Of a stretch of 64,000 nt of DNA, positions 24,964 through 34,304 are shown piece after piece. Source of the stretch: JBBITI01 sp963735055 (GTDB taxonomy: Bacteria > Chloroflexota > Dehalococcoidia > Dehalococcoidales > UBA2162). Position 1 is the stretch's first letter. Every line of letters starts with the position of its first letter. Made by a program: the position numbers and the translations under genes. The stretch lies in NCBI GenBank assembly GCA_963735055.1, contig CAVTJN010000019.1, forward strand, positions 496,001-560,000, in the 5' to 3' direction. The notes under the pieces are model-generated. The model made no database searches. It was given only the letters and a program-made list of their open reading frames with translations, and was not told where the DNA came from.

Positions 24964-26826
24964 ATGCTTAAGCCATCACGTCGCAACGAAGGTGCCGCCT
25001 GGAAACGGCGTTTCCGGGCTCCGACAATCGCCGCGGCACAACTGGCGCGGTCCAACCCGCCCAGAGGCGTGGTAACCGGCACGGCGACCGGTCAATACCA
25101 GCTATACGCCTGGGACGTCAACTCCGGCAGCCTCCGGCAACTGACGCACCAACCAGGGGGAACCGCGTTCGGCGCCATCTCGCCGGATGGCCACTACGTC
25201 TACTACCTCCAGGATGACGGCGGGGACGAAATCGGGCATTTCGTGCGCGTGCCGTGGCTAGGCGGCCCACCACAGGACATCACCCCGGCTTTGCCCCCGT
25301 ACTCGGCCTTCGGGCTGAACTTCAGCCGGGCGGGTAACATGATCGGAAGTGTCTTTTCGGATAATGATGGTTTTCACGCCCTCCTTCTACCGGTGTCCCC
25401 GGAGGATGTCATCGGTGCGCCCGCCGAGTTTCACCACGCTAGCGGTCTGATGTTCGGGCCTGCCCTTTCCCACGGCGGCGAGATCGCCGTCATTACATCC
25501 ACCGAGCGGACCACCTTCCAGCACAATGGACTGATGGCTTTTGACACTACTTCCGGCCGACTGGTCGGCGAACTCTGGGAAGAGGGCGCCAGTCTGATGG
25601 CATCCGGTTTTTCGCCTTTGCCCGGCGATCGGCGGATCCTGGCGACATCAACCGGGACCGGATACACGCGCCCCTTCTTCTGGAATCCGGTGAGCGGCGA
25701 ACGGACGGACCTGATTACCCCCGGCATCGCCGGCGACGTGTCGCCCATGGAGTGGTCGTTGGACGGTACCCGAATTCTGCTCGCCCAGTCACAAATGGCG
25801 GTACAGCGTCTTCTCCTCCACGATCTGTTGACCGGCAAGACAACGCGGCTTGATCACCCGGGTGGCTTCTACGGCCTGGCCGCCCCTTTTACTTCGGCAA
25901 CCGCCATCGGCGGCGACGAAATCGTGATCGGCTGGCAGGACTCGACCCACCCGCCGCAGTTGGTCGCCCTGGATGGCCACACGGGGCGAAGAACCCGTAC
26001 CGTCCTCCCCGCCGGCCGTGTGCCGCGGGGCAGGCCCTGGCGGCCTGTGACGTTTTCGTCCGGCGACGGGGAGACGATTCAGGGCTGGCTGGCTGTGCCC
26101 GAGGGAAAAGGCCCTTTCCCAGTCATCCTGCACACTCACGGAGGGCCCGAGACCCAGACCGTGGAATACTTCATGCCCAATAGCCAGGCGTGGCTGGACC
26201 ACGGTTTTGCGTGGCTCGCCATCAACTACAGGGGCTCGACGGGTTTCGGCCGCGCCTTCCGGGAGAAGATATGGGGCAATCTCGGCCAGTGGGAGGTCGC
26301 CGACATGGTCGCAGCCCGCGACTGGCTGATCTCAGAAGGGATTGCCGCCGAAAACCAGGTGTTTCTTCACGGTTGGTCCTATGGCGGCTATTTGACGCTG
26401 CTCGCGCTGGGAAGACACCCTGATCTGTGGGCCGGCGGCCTTGCCGGCACCGCCACCGTTGACTGGGCGCTGGAGTATGCCGATCTCTCCGCCGCCATGA
26501 AGGGATACTCGGTTGCCCTCATCGGAGGCACGCCCGATGAGAAGCCTGCCCAGTATGCGGCCGCCTCTCCCATGACCTACGTGGACCGGGTCAAGGCCCC
26601 GGTGCTTATCATCCAGGGCCGAAAGGATACCCGGACTCCGGCCCGTCCGGTGGAGGTGTACGAAGCCAGGATGAAGGCTCTGGGCAAGTCCATCGAGGTC
26701 CACTGGTACGAGGAAGGCCATCTGGGCGGCGGAGCCGAGCAGGAAATCGAACACCAGGAGATCATGATGCGCTTCGCTTACCGGATACTCGGGCGTTCAC
26801 CCGGGGAGGGGAGCATCGACGGATGA
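24964..26826 (+). CDS. S9-family serine peptidase (acylaminoacyl-peptidase/prolyl-oligopeptidase type)
   Basis: The 620-residue protein has an N-terminal beta-propeller (about 30-360, with repeated SPDG/WSLDGT-type blades) and a C-terminal alpha/beta-hydrolase. The nucleophile lies in GWSYGGYL, the acid in IIQGRKDTRTP and the histidine in YEEGHLGG. HTHGGPETQ supplies the oxyanion region. No signal peptide is seen, so it is probably cytoplasmic and degrades short peptides. That would suit a cell rich in peptide importers. The gene ends inside the remnant of an antisense binding-protein gene. Confidence 0.92.
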   Translation: MLKPSRRNEGAAWKRRFRAPTIAAAQLARSNPPRGVVTGTATGQYQLYAWDVNSGSLRQLTHQPGGTAFGAISPDGHYVYYLQDDGGDEIGHFVRVPWLGGPPQDITPALPPYSAFGLNFSRAGNMIGSVFSDNDGFHALLLPVSPEDVIGAPAEFHHASGLMFGPALSHGGEIAVITSTERTTFQHNGLMAFDTTSGRLVGELWEEGASLMASGFSPLPGDRRILATSTGTGYTRPFFWNPVSGERTDLITPGIAGDVSPMEWSLDGTRILLAQSQMAVQRLLLHDLLTGKTTRLDHPGGFYGLAAPFTSATAIGGDEIVIGWQDSTHPPQLVALDGHTGRRTRTVLPAGRVPRGRPWRPVTFSSGDGETIQGWLAVPEGKGPFPVILHTHGGPETQTVEYFMPNSQAWLDHGFAWLAINYRGSTGFGRAFREKIWGNLGQWEVADMVAARDWLISEGIAAENQVFLHGWSYGGYLTLLALGRHPDLWAGGLAGTATVDWALEYADLSAAMKGYSVALIGGTPDEKPAQYAAASPMTYVDRVKAPVLIIQGRKDTRTPARPVEVYEARMKALGKSIEVHWYEEGHLGGGAEQEIEHQEIMMRFAYRILGRSPGEGSIDG

Positions 26827-27700
26827 CGGCGCCAGCCGGGGGTTGCGGGCGCGAACACCGCTCTTCCCGCAACTCCCCGGCATCGCCGATTTGGCACGGC
26901 GTCATTCACCTGGCCGGGATTCCAGTATGCCCCGGTGTCGAACGAGATCATACGGTAATAACTACCGATACCCGAACCGGCCGCCAGCAACATGTCCTCA
27001 TAGGTCATGCCCTGCCACAACGCCGTGTACACCCCCACCTCCTTGGGCTGTATCTCAAGGTCAACGCCGACTTTGGCCCACATCGCCTTCACGGCTGACA
27101 GAAAATCGACGTTGAAGACCGTGTTCGAACACACGATCTTGGCCTTGAAGCCATTGGGATAGCCGGCCTCCTTGAGGAGGACTTTGGCCTTTTCCGGGTT
27201 ATACTTGTACAGTTCCTGCACCGACGCCGGGGCTTCGGCCAGCGGTAGATGCATACTGGCATATTCCTTCAGCAGCGGGAACGGCCAGACATACACCTCG
27301 GCATCGCCCCGGTACAGCTGACTCGAGATCGCGTTCAGATCGGTGGCCATGAACAACGCCCGGCTCACCCGCACGTCGCTGGTTGGATATGCAGAGCCAT
27401 AAAGGTGCATCGCTATTGAATTCGTGCCGTGCTCCAGATACTTCTTCTGCTGAAGTCCCGAGACGGTCTTGGTGACCGCCTCCGCGTCGTCCAGCATGTC
27501 CACCCTGATCTGGTCTATCTTGCTCGTCCGCAATGCCGCCTGCGCCGTCGACAGATCGGTTATCACCAGCAGCTTGACCCCGTCAACATATGGCAATTGG
27601 CTGCCCTTTCCAGGCCCCACCGGGTCTTTCTCCCAGTACTTGGTGTTCTTGGCAAAGGTGGCTTGACTACCTTCAACGTAGTCCGTGATGGGTGTCAAGT
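26780..27700 (-). pseudogene. Remnant of a peptide-binding lipoprotein gene (SBP_bac_5)
   Basis: About 270 codons match the middle of the family: ITDYVEGSQATFAKNTKYWE, KDPVGPGKGSQLPYVDG, RVSRALFMATDLNAISSQLY and EAGYPNGFKAKIVCSN. The signal peptide and first lobe (roughly 200 residues) are missing, cut off at the start region of URO-D paralog 2. The C-terminus loses similarity after YRMISFDTGAYWNPGQVND, where it meets the end of the S9 peptidase gene. It is closest in wording to the frameshifted binding protein at 38.9 kb. It is an inactive fragment. Confidence 0.8.
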
Positions 27701-27801
27701 CATGCCGCGACGGGCCCTCGTTGACTTTTCCCGAGGTGCTGGACTACCATCTATTGCGGCAGGCCCTACCCCACCCCCACCATGCGAAAGGAGATGTCTT
27801 C

Positions 27802-29112
27802 ATGACCGAAAGCAAAGCGGCCCTTTACCGGAAGGAGCAACAACGGATCAGAGCCGGAATCGAGCGCAAGCACGGCAAATCGGCGGACCAACTCTTCCAG
27901 GAGAGAGAAAAGCGGGCGCGTGATGCCATTGAGTTGAGAGAGCCTGACCGCGTCCCTTTGACCATCAATGCCGACCCGGCCAACTACACCAACGTCAAGC
28001 GCTCCGCGGCCTACTATGATCCCATCGGCTGGAAACGGGCGGTCAGGCAGATTACGGTCGAATTCGAGCCCGACATGTGCAATGCCGGATTACCGACTTC
28101 CGGGGCGGCGTGGGAAGCGCTGGGTGTGGCCAACCGTCTCTGGCCCGGCGGAGCGCTCCCACCGGACTACGAATATCAGTTCATTGAGATGGAGTTCCTG
28201 AAGGAGGATGAGTATGATATCTTCCTTTCGGATCCCACCGATTTCATGATACGTTACTATTTCCCGCGGATGTACGCGGCCCTGGCCCCGCTGTCCAAGC
28301 TTCCTCCACTCGGCGTGATTCTCAGTGGCTTTGAAGGGGTGACCCCATTGTTCGCCACGCCCGAATTCGAGAAGGTGGCCATGGCATTGCTGAAAGCCGG
28401 AAGGGCAACGCGGCGCTTCCGCCAGGCGATCGGCGATTCTTACAGCGATCTTGCTGAACTCGGGTTTCCCCCATTTTCCCAGTTGGGGGGAGGGGGTGTG
28501 GGCGGCGCCCCCTTTGACACCGTTTCCAGCTTCCTGCGGGGCATGAAAGGTTCCATGCTGGATATGTACCGCCAGCCGGACAAACTGCTTCGGGCATGTG
28601 ACATGATCCTCGACAAGCGGATTGCTCACGCCACCCCGGTGGATCCTGCCAAGCGGGGCAACGCCCGGAGAGCCGGAATGCCGCTGTGGCGAGGGGACAA
28701 ATCATTCATGTCCGACCGGCAATTCAAGAAGTTCTACTGGCCGGGTCTGAAGCGGGCCTTACAGGCGACGATAGACCTGGGCTACGTGCCCATCCCCTTC
28801 TTCGAGGCAGAATTCGGCGACCGCCTCGAGTGCCTCCTGGAATTGCCCAAGGGCAAGATAATCGCTTCGGTTGAAGACGTGGACACCGCCCGGGCCAGGG
28901 ATATACTGAAGGGACATACGTGTGTGCTGGCCAGAGGTCCTTTCTCTTTGAAGCTGGCATCGCCCGGCGATGTAGCCGACTACTACAAGGGAGTCTTCGA
29001 CAAGTACGGGAAGGGGGGCGGTCTGCTCCTAAACGTCAGGCTGCCCGACCAGGGTAACATTAGTGATATTAAGGCGATGCTCGCCTCGATCAGGGAGTAC
29101 TGCCGCTACTAG
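27802..29112 (+). CDS. URO-D superfamily (methyltransferase-like) protein, paralog 2
   Basis: The 436-residue protein begins at ATG 27802 with AAAGGAGA upstream. It shares QEREKRARDAIELREPDRVP, DEYDIFLSDPTDFMIRYYFP, FFEAEFGDRLECLLELPKGK and ILKGHTCVLARGP with the other two paralogs. An extra 25-residue charged N-terminal extension (YRKEQQRIRAGIERKHGK) is its own. Parts of the region after HTC differ from paralogs 1 and 3 (a lysine-rich FSLKLASPGD instead of a second-Cys segment), so it may have a different substrate. Function is inferred only from the MtaA/HemE-like fold. Confidence 0.8.
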   Translation: MTESKAALYRKEQQRIRAGIERKHGKSADQLFQEREKRARDAIELREPDRVPLTINADPANYTNVKRSAAYYDPIGWKRAVRQITVEFEPDMCNAGLPTSGAAWEALGVANRLWPGGALPPDYEYQFIEMEFLKEDEYDIFLSDPTDFMIRYYFPRMYAALAPLSKLPPLGVILSGFEGVTPLFATPEFEKVAMALLKAGRATRRFRQAIGDSYSDLAELGFPPFSQLGGGGVGGAPFDTVSSFLRGMKGSMLDMYRQPDKLLRACDMILDKRIAHATPVDPAKRGNARRAGMPLWRGDKSFMSDRQFKKFYWPGLKRALQATIDLGYVPIPFFEAEFGDRLECLLELPKGKIIASVEDVDTARARDILKGHTCVLARGPFSLKLASPGDVADYYKGVFDKYGKGGGLLLNVRLPDQGNISDIKAMLASIREYCRY

Positions 29113-29206
29113 CTCATCTCCGGAGGTACCCCTGGTCAGCGTTCCTGTTGACAACCGGGAGAGCCTTGGGTGTAAGCTGTACAGACAAGCGAAGGACAGG
29201 TCTGAG

Positions 29207-29686
29207 ATGTTGGGATCTCTTTTCCAGAAACGTCCCCGGCGGCCGCCCCCTGAGAATCTGAGGGCGGTGGCCGACAACAAGGGAACGAAATCTGTTGACT
29301 CCCGGGAACAATCCCCGGCACCCCTCACTGCCACCGGAAGCGGCGAGGTGCCTCACGAGTTGGAGAGCCCCGGGAAGAAGGGCCTGGTGGACCTGCTGGC
29401 CGAGCTCGAAGCCAACCGTAAGGCAGCCGGTGAAGCCTCCGCCGAACAATTGACTGCCCTGCGGACCGAAGCCTGGGACGGCAGTCAGCGCGCCGTACAC
29501 TCCCTACCCGCCGATCTGCAAAACGATCTGTTCGGCATCTATGCCGACATCAATCTGTTGAACCAGCTTGTCTGGCTTTCGTCCGAGTTCCAGCCTGCCG
29601 GCCCTTCCTTGCGTTCCCGGTACGTCTCCCTTAGCCTGGACATCGCCCACCGGCTTAACGAAGTGGTCCGGTCGCCGCGTTTCTGA
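29207..29686 (+). CDS. Hypothetical protein, about 159 residues
   Basis: No family is recognised. The frame begins MLGSLFQKRPRRPPPENLRA, a basic Pro-rich start, then a low-complexity middle. The C-terminal 90 residues are helical and amphipathic (LVDLLAELEANRKAAGE and DINLLNQLVWLSSEFQPAG). TTGACA at 29148-29153 with a weak -10 about 17 bp later and GAAGGACAGG before the ATG support expression. It is probably a cytoplasmic all-helical protein. Confidence 0.55.
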   Translation: MLGSLFQKRPRRPPPENLRAVADNKGTKSVDSREQSPAPLTATGSGEVPHELESPGKKGLVDLLAELEANRKAAGEASAEQLTALRTEAWDGSQRAVHSLPADLQNDLFGIYADINLLNQLVWLSSEFQPAGPSLRSRYVSLSLDIAHRLNEVVRSPRF

Positions 29687-29778
29687 ACGCTCTTGAGGCC
29701 GTTGACAGCGTTTAGTCAATAATGTAACCTGAAAAATGCTTGGAAATCTCAACATCCATTTTCTGGAGTCTTAACACC

Positions 29779-30003
29779 ATGAGGGAAGAAACCGAAATCA
29801 AGTTGAAGCGCGCCTACTGGCAGGGTGTCTTCGACGCTCTGAATCCGGCCGAGAAATCCAGGTCCGAGAAATCAGAGAAAGAGAGAGTGACTGCCGGAGT
29901 CTGGCTCACCTCGCTCGACTGGATCCTGGGGCAGGGAGAGGAGTCGGGAAGTACACTGGGCAAGGCCGACGCCACCAGAGAGTGGGACACCCAGTCCCGG
30001 TAG
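29779..30003 (+). CDS. Hypothetical small protein, 74 residues
   Basis: The charged small protein begins MREETEIKLKRAYWQGVFDAL, likely an amphipathic helix, with a Lys/Glu/Ser stretch (EKSRSEKSEKERVTAG) and a second helix (VWLTSLDWILGQG). There is no known domain and no clear ribosome-binding site. It follows the preceding hypothetical gene by 92 bp on the same strand. Confidence 0.45.
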   Translation: MREETEIKLKRAYWQGVFDALNPAEKSRSEKSEKERVTAGVWLTSLDWILGQGEESGSTLGKADATREWDTQSR

Positions 30004-30196
30004 ATCACTTCTCCTGTCGCCTCAACCATCCTCTTCCAGGCAAGGCACAGACACCTCCGATTTCTCCGCCCGGGCACCTCATGGCTTCGAGAGCCCGCTG
30101 TGCAACCACTGGCCTTTTCGGCTCAAAGTTCCGATGGTCTGTGGACAGAGTTGCAGCAGCCTGCGGCAAGGCAATCCGAGAACGGGAGACAACGAT

Positions 30197-30634
30197 ATGG
30201 CCCGGCTGGTTCCAGCTGCCTCCGCCTTGGTGGTACATGGAGACCGCATCCTGTTTGTGCGCAGTACTAGGACCCAAGAGCTGTGGGCTTTCCCCGGCGG
30301 CAAAGCGGAACCAGGCGAAACACCTCTGCAGACCGCCATCCGGGAGGTCAGGGAGGAAGTCGGGTTGGACGTACACATAACCGGAGAGCTGGGCACGTAC
30401 GTCACTGGATCCGGATTCGCAATCGTCTGTTTTGCCGCCACGGCCGTTGGCCTCGATCTGAAGCTGGATACTCACGAGATTATCGAGGCTCGATGGTGCA
30501 CCCTGGAAGATGGCTTCGATTTGAGCTTGATCTCCACCGTGCGTGAGGCGCTGGAGAAGTTCGCCCTGACGCGGGTCGAGGGTCCGTCCCAAAATGACCG
30601 GCCTCGGACCGTTGAACACCAGGCCGGGAATTGA
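30197..30634 (+). CDS. NUDIX hydrolase
   Basis: The 145-residue cytoplasmic protein has a complete Nudix box, GGKAEPGETPLQTAIREVRE followed by EVGLD (pattern Gx5Ex7REVxEExGL), which binds Mg and places the diphosphate for hydrolysis. MARLVPAASALVVHGDRIL is the usual first strand. It starts at ATG 30197. The substrate (oxidised nucleotide, NDP-sugar or other) is undetermined. Confidence 0.9.
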   Translation: MARLVPAASALVVHGDRILFVRSTRTQELWAFPGGKAEPGETPLQTAIREVREEVGLDVHITGELGTYVTGSGFAIVCFAATAVGLDLKLDTHEIIEARWCTLEDGFDLSLISTVREALEKFALTRVEGPSQNDRPRTVEHQAGN

Positions 30635-30684
30635 ATATCATGGCATAGGAAGCAAGCCGGACGCATCGGAATGGCGGACTGGGG

Positions 30685-31534
30685 GTGATTCCACATCTAC
30701 TTTGCGGGCATTGATATCGGATCTGCGATGACCAAGGTGGTGGTCACCGCGGAAGCCGCGGTCCACTCCACCGTCACGTACCGCACGGCGCCCGAGCACC
30801 GGCGACTGGCCAACGTGGTGATGGAGGAGGCCCTCGCCCGTTGCAGTCTGTCTTTCGATCAACTTTCCTACGTCGTGGCCACCGGCTACGGCCGGATGAG
30901 CGTTCCCTTCGCCGACCGCCAGATCACCGAACTGAGCTGCCATGCCAGGGGTGTGGCAAGCGTATTCCCCAATGCCAGACTGGCAATTGACGTCGGCGGC
31001 CAGGACGCCAAGGCTCTCAGGATCCGGGATGGCAAACTGGTCGACTTCGTCATGAATGACAAGTGCGCCGCCGGCACCGGCAGGTTTCTCGAGATCATCG
31101 CCCGGGCGCTCGGCTTGAATGTCGAGGATCTTGGCGGTATTTCGGCAAAGGCCCTCAGCAAGACCCATATCAGCAGCACCTGTACCATCTTCGCGGAGCA
31201 TGAAGTAGTCTCCCGACTCTCGGAAGGTGCCCCGCTCCCAGACATAATCGCCGGTCTTCACGAATCCATTGCCAGCCGCGTCGGCAGAATGGCCAGGAGG
31301 CTGAAGGTCGAGCCCGATCTGGTTTTCACCGGGGGCGTCGCCAAGAACACCGGGGTTGTCAGCGCCCTCGAAGAACAGATGGGCCTCAAGATACTGGTCC
31401 CCGACGAACCGCTGCTGAGCGGCGCCCTGGGGGCGGCCCTGCTGGGGAGAGACATCACGTTGCAGGCTCTGGCGAAAAACGAGCCGGTCGTGAGAGGGCC
31501 GCGCCGCCTGGAATCGGCCACATTCTTCGAATAG
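30685..31534 (+). CDS. BadF/BadG/BcrA-type ATPase, first of a tandem pair
   Basis: About 282 residues of the ASKHA-fold ATPase that activates 2-hydroxyacyl-CoA dehydratases or forms the ATPase part of class I benzoyl-CoA reductases. Nucleotide motifs IYFAGIDIGSAMTKVVV and AIDVGGQDAKALRI are clear. The cysteines of NDKCAAGTGRFLE and SSTCTIFAEHEV are the [4Fe-4S] ligands at the subunit interface. The ATG at 30728 falls inside the first phosphate loop, so the true start is likely GTG 30685 with one extra C near 30691. The next ATPase starts 11 bp later. Confidence 0.87.
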
Positions 31535-31545
31535 GTGATGGTGTT

Positions 31546-32322
31546 GTGACCTGGTTCATGGGAATCGATGTCGGGTCGAAAACGAGTAAGGGCGTTCTGG
31601 TGGAGAATGGTGACGTGATTGTCTCCCACACCATCCCCTCCGGGACCGACTACCGGGAAAGCGCCGAGGAATTGCGGCGCCGCCTCCTGGACGGCGCCGG
31701 CCTGACCTTCACGGACATCGCCCGAACCGTGGCCACCGGCCACACCGGTTGCGTGCCCTTCGCCAACGAATACGCCACCGACATTCAATGCTGCGCCCGG
31801 GGCATCAACCGGATCTACCCGTCGGTGAGGACCGTTATTGATATACAGGGACAAGCCAGCCAGGTGATCCGCGTCGGCCCGGGCGGACTGGTGCACAACT
31901 TCGCCGTCAGCGAGAAATGCGCCGGCGGCAGCGGACGCTTTCTTGACGTGGTCGCCAACGTGTTGCAGATAGAAATCGAGGACGTCGGACCATTATCGCT
32001 CAAGTCCCGGCGGCCGGTGGTTTTCTCAACCGGGTGTGCCGTATTTGCCGAATCCGAGGCCATCTCAAGAGTGGCTGAGGGCATGACCCCGGAGGACATC
32101 CTGGCCGGCGTCCACAAGTCGCTGGCAGACAAGATCTACGCCCTGGTGGCGCGGGTCGAACTCGAAGAGCCATGTGCCATCAGCGGCGGGGGTGGACTTA
32201 ACATCGGACTGGTGAGGAGCGTCGAGGATAGACTGGGCATCCGCATCCTGGTCCCGCCCCAACCTCAATACACGGCCGCCCGGGGCGCCGCCTCGATTGC
32301 CCGGGAACGTACCTCCGGCTAG
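31546..32322 (+). CDS. BadF/BadG/BcrD-type ATPase, second of a tandem pair
   Basis: The 258-residue paralog of the preceding protein, with MGIDVGSKTSKGVLVENGDV, VIDIQGQASQVIRV, the iron-sulfur cysteines in SEKCAGGSGRFLD and STGCAVFAESEA, and a C-terminal ISGGGGLNIGLV. GxG and cysteine motifs are intact, so it should bind ATP and a [4Fe-4S] cluster. The start is GTG 31546. Two different ATPase subunits side by side recall BcrA/BcrD or BzdP/BzdQ. No electron-accepting BcrB/C- or HgdA/B-type genes follow; the next gene is on the other strand. Confidence 0.87.
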   Translation: MTWFMGIDVGSKTSKGVLVENGDVIVSHTIPSGTDYRESAEELRRRLLDGAGLTFTDIARTVATGHTGCVPFANEYATDIQCCARGINRIYPSVRTVIDIQGQASQVIRVGPGGLVHNFAVSEKCAGGSGRFLDVVANVLQIEIEDVGPLSLKSRRPVVFSTGCAVFAESEAISRVAEGMTPEDILAGVHKSLADKIYALVARVELEEPCAISGGGGLNIGLVRSVEDRLGIRILVPPQPQYTAARGAASIARERTSG

Positions 32323-32389
32323 GCTGTAACCGGGAACAGCATCGCCCGGTCCGTGCTCCGATGGTCGACAGATCCAGATCACCGGCGGG

Positions 32390-33157
32390 TCACTGGACGT
32401 CAATCATCCTGTAAGTATCACGGAGTACCATCATGGCATCGCCGACGGGCGTGTATTCATGGCCAACATATCCGTCAAAGTCGGTGGCGGCAATCGCCCT
32501 CATGATGCCCACGTAGTTCAACTCCTGTGTGTCGTCAATGTTGTTTCGTCCAGGATTACCCGCAATGTGGAAGTGCCCGATGTACTGAATGTTCTCGGTC
32601 ACCGTCCTGATTATGTCACCTTCCATAATCTGCATGTGGTAGATGTCGTAGAGAAGCTTGCAGTTGGGTGAATTCACTCTCCGGCAGACTTCCACGCCCC
32701 ACCTGGTGTGGTCCGCCTGATAGTCCGGGTGGTCAACTTTGCTGTTACACAACTCAATCATCAGGACCACGCCAGCCTGTTCGGCCAGCTTGATCACCCG
32801 CCGCAGACCCTCGGCGCTGTTCTCGATGCCTTCATCATCGGACAGCCCGGAGCGGCTACCGGATAGACAGATCAGATTCCGAATATCATTGGCCGCGGCG
32901 ATTTCGATATTCTTCTTCAGTTCCTCTTCGATGCGGGCATGGTTCTCCCGGCGATTCAGCCCCTCGGAAAATGTGCCGTGACCCCCTATCCCGATGACCC
33001 TCATGCCGGCTGCCTTAACTGCCGGCCACAGTTCGGGACGGACGAGCTCGACACCCTGTATCCCCAAGGCACTGGCTTCCTTGATGACCGTTTCCGGTTC
33101 GTAGTTGGTATTGCGGGTAAAGCGCCCCAGTACCACGGATTGTTTGATCCTGGCCAT
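32390..33157 (-). CDS. Sugar-phosphate isomerase/epimerase-like TIM barrel (hydroxypyruvate-isomerase type)
   Basis: The 255-residue AP_endonuc_2-fold protein has metal-site motifs near the barrel C-termini: VVLMIELCNSKVDHPDY (Glu), LLYDIYHMQIMEGD (Asp, His), IGHFHIAGNPGR (His) and GYVGHEYTP (Glu). These segments are typical of Hyi/OtnI. It lies at the head of a run of minus-strand dehydrogenase genes and probably interconverts a keto- and aldo-acid or sugar. Confidence 0.85.
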   Translation of the reverse strand: MARIKQSVVLGRFTRNTNYEPETVIKEASALGIQGVELVRPELWPAVKAAGMRVIGIGGHGTFSEGLNRRENHARIEEELKKNIEIAAANDIRNLICLSGSRSGLSDDEGIENSAEGLRRVIKLAEQAGVVLMIELCNSKVDHPDYQADHTRWGVEVCRRVNSPNCKLLYDIYHMQIMEGDIIRTVTENIQYIGHFHIAGNPGRNNIDDTQELNYVGIMRAIAATDFDGYVGHEYTPVGDAMMVLRDTYRMIDVQ

Positions 33158-33210
33158 ATCGAATGCGACTCCTAGGCGGAAGACTAGATCACGAGTGGTC
33201 CGCCGGCCTC

Positions 33211-34272
33211 CTACTTGGGTCCCGATGTTGGGTGGAGCAGCGTCTTCACGCCCTTGCCCGCTTTCTGATCGGCGAATGCCTGTACCGTGTCATCCAAAGA
33301 ACGGATGGAGATGAGGGGTTTGAGATTCAACTTCGGCAGCATCTGCAAGGCCCGGGGAAATGCGTACGGCGAGACCCTGACCGACCGAATACTCAACTCC
33401 CTCGAATACATGAATGACGGCGAAACGCCGATCTCGGCTTCCTGGGGGTAGACTGCCGCCCATACCACGGTTCCGGCGGTCTCCGCCAGGTAAAGTAGCT
33501 GCCGCGCCACTTCGGGCCGTCCGCTGGCTTCGAAGCAGACTGCAAATCCCCGGTTGTCGGTAAGCTTGTTGGACGCTTCCAAAAGGTCGTCTTTCAGCGG
33601 ATCAATGACCACATCGGCGCCCAGTTCCTTGGCCAGTCTCCGTTTTTCCGCCACCGGCTCCGAGACAAGTATTCTTGAGGCCCCAGACTTCATGGCCATC
33701 TGCATGATCAACAGTCCAATGGGACCTGCGCCCGTGACGATCACGGCGTCGCCGGACCTCATTCGAGCAATGTCCAGGGTATGCACCGCTATCGACAGGG
33801 GCTCGAGGAGGGCACCCACATCGAGGGGCACGCCCTGGGGAAGGGGATACACCGCCCCTTCGGGGTATATTGCATACTCGGCCATCGACCCGGAAGTGGA
33901 CTTCCTGTTCAGGCACGAGCCCTGCATCATGTTGTTGCAGTACCAGCAAGAACCGCAGTAAGCCTTGAAATCCATGGCCACCGGCTGTCCCACTTTGAAC
34001 TCGCCCTTGACGTCTTTACCGATTTCGGCAATCGTACCGGATGCCTCATGCCCCATGATCCTCGGGAAACCCAGTCTCATGGCCGCCGGCGCTTTCCCGA
34101 TCATCCAATCGGGGCGCACCCCAAAACCCATCTTGCCTTCAACCATGTGAAGGTCAGAACCACATATCCCGCAATAGGCGATCTTCACCTTGATCTGGTC
34201 GGGAGCCGTCACCGGTTCGGGTACGTCCTCGACCGCGAGGACATTCACTGCCTTGAGGACTGCTGCTTTCAT
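33211..34272 (-). CDS. Zinc-dependent medium-chain alcohol/polyol dehydrogenase
   Basis: The 353-residue MDR enzyme begins MKAAVLKAVNVLAVEDVPEP. Catalytic zinc residues are seen in YCGICGSDLH and GHEASG. The structural-zinc lobe is partly retained (CGSCWYCNNMMQGSC, with four cysteines). The NAD-binding fold has VTGAGPIGLLIMQMAMKSGA. It resembles threonine/sorbitol-dehydrogenase-type enzymes. The start at 34272 agrees with the common MDR N-terminus. It follows the epimerase gene by about 30 bp and is likely in the same operon. Confidence 0.9.
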   Translation of the reverse strand: MKAAVLKAVNVLAVEDVPEPVTAPDQIKVKIAYCGICGSDLHMVEGKMGFGVRPDWMIGKAPAAMRLGFPRIMGHEASGTIAEIGKDVKGEFKVGQPVAMDFKAYCGSCWYCNNMMQGSCLNRKSTSGSMAEYAIYPEGAVYPLPQGVPLDVGALLEPLSIAVHTLDIARMRSGDAVIVTGAGPIGLLIMQMAMKSGASRILVSEPVAEKRRLAKELGADVVIDPLKDDLLEASNKLTDNRGFAVCFEASGRPEVARQLLYLAETAGTVVWAAVYPQEAEIGVSPSFMYSRELSIRSVRVSPYAFPRALQMLPKLNLKPLISIRSLDDTVQAFADQKAGKGVKTLLHPTSGPK

Positions 34273-34304
34273 AGCCTGGTCTCTACCTCCTGTGTTCAAC
34301 CGCC

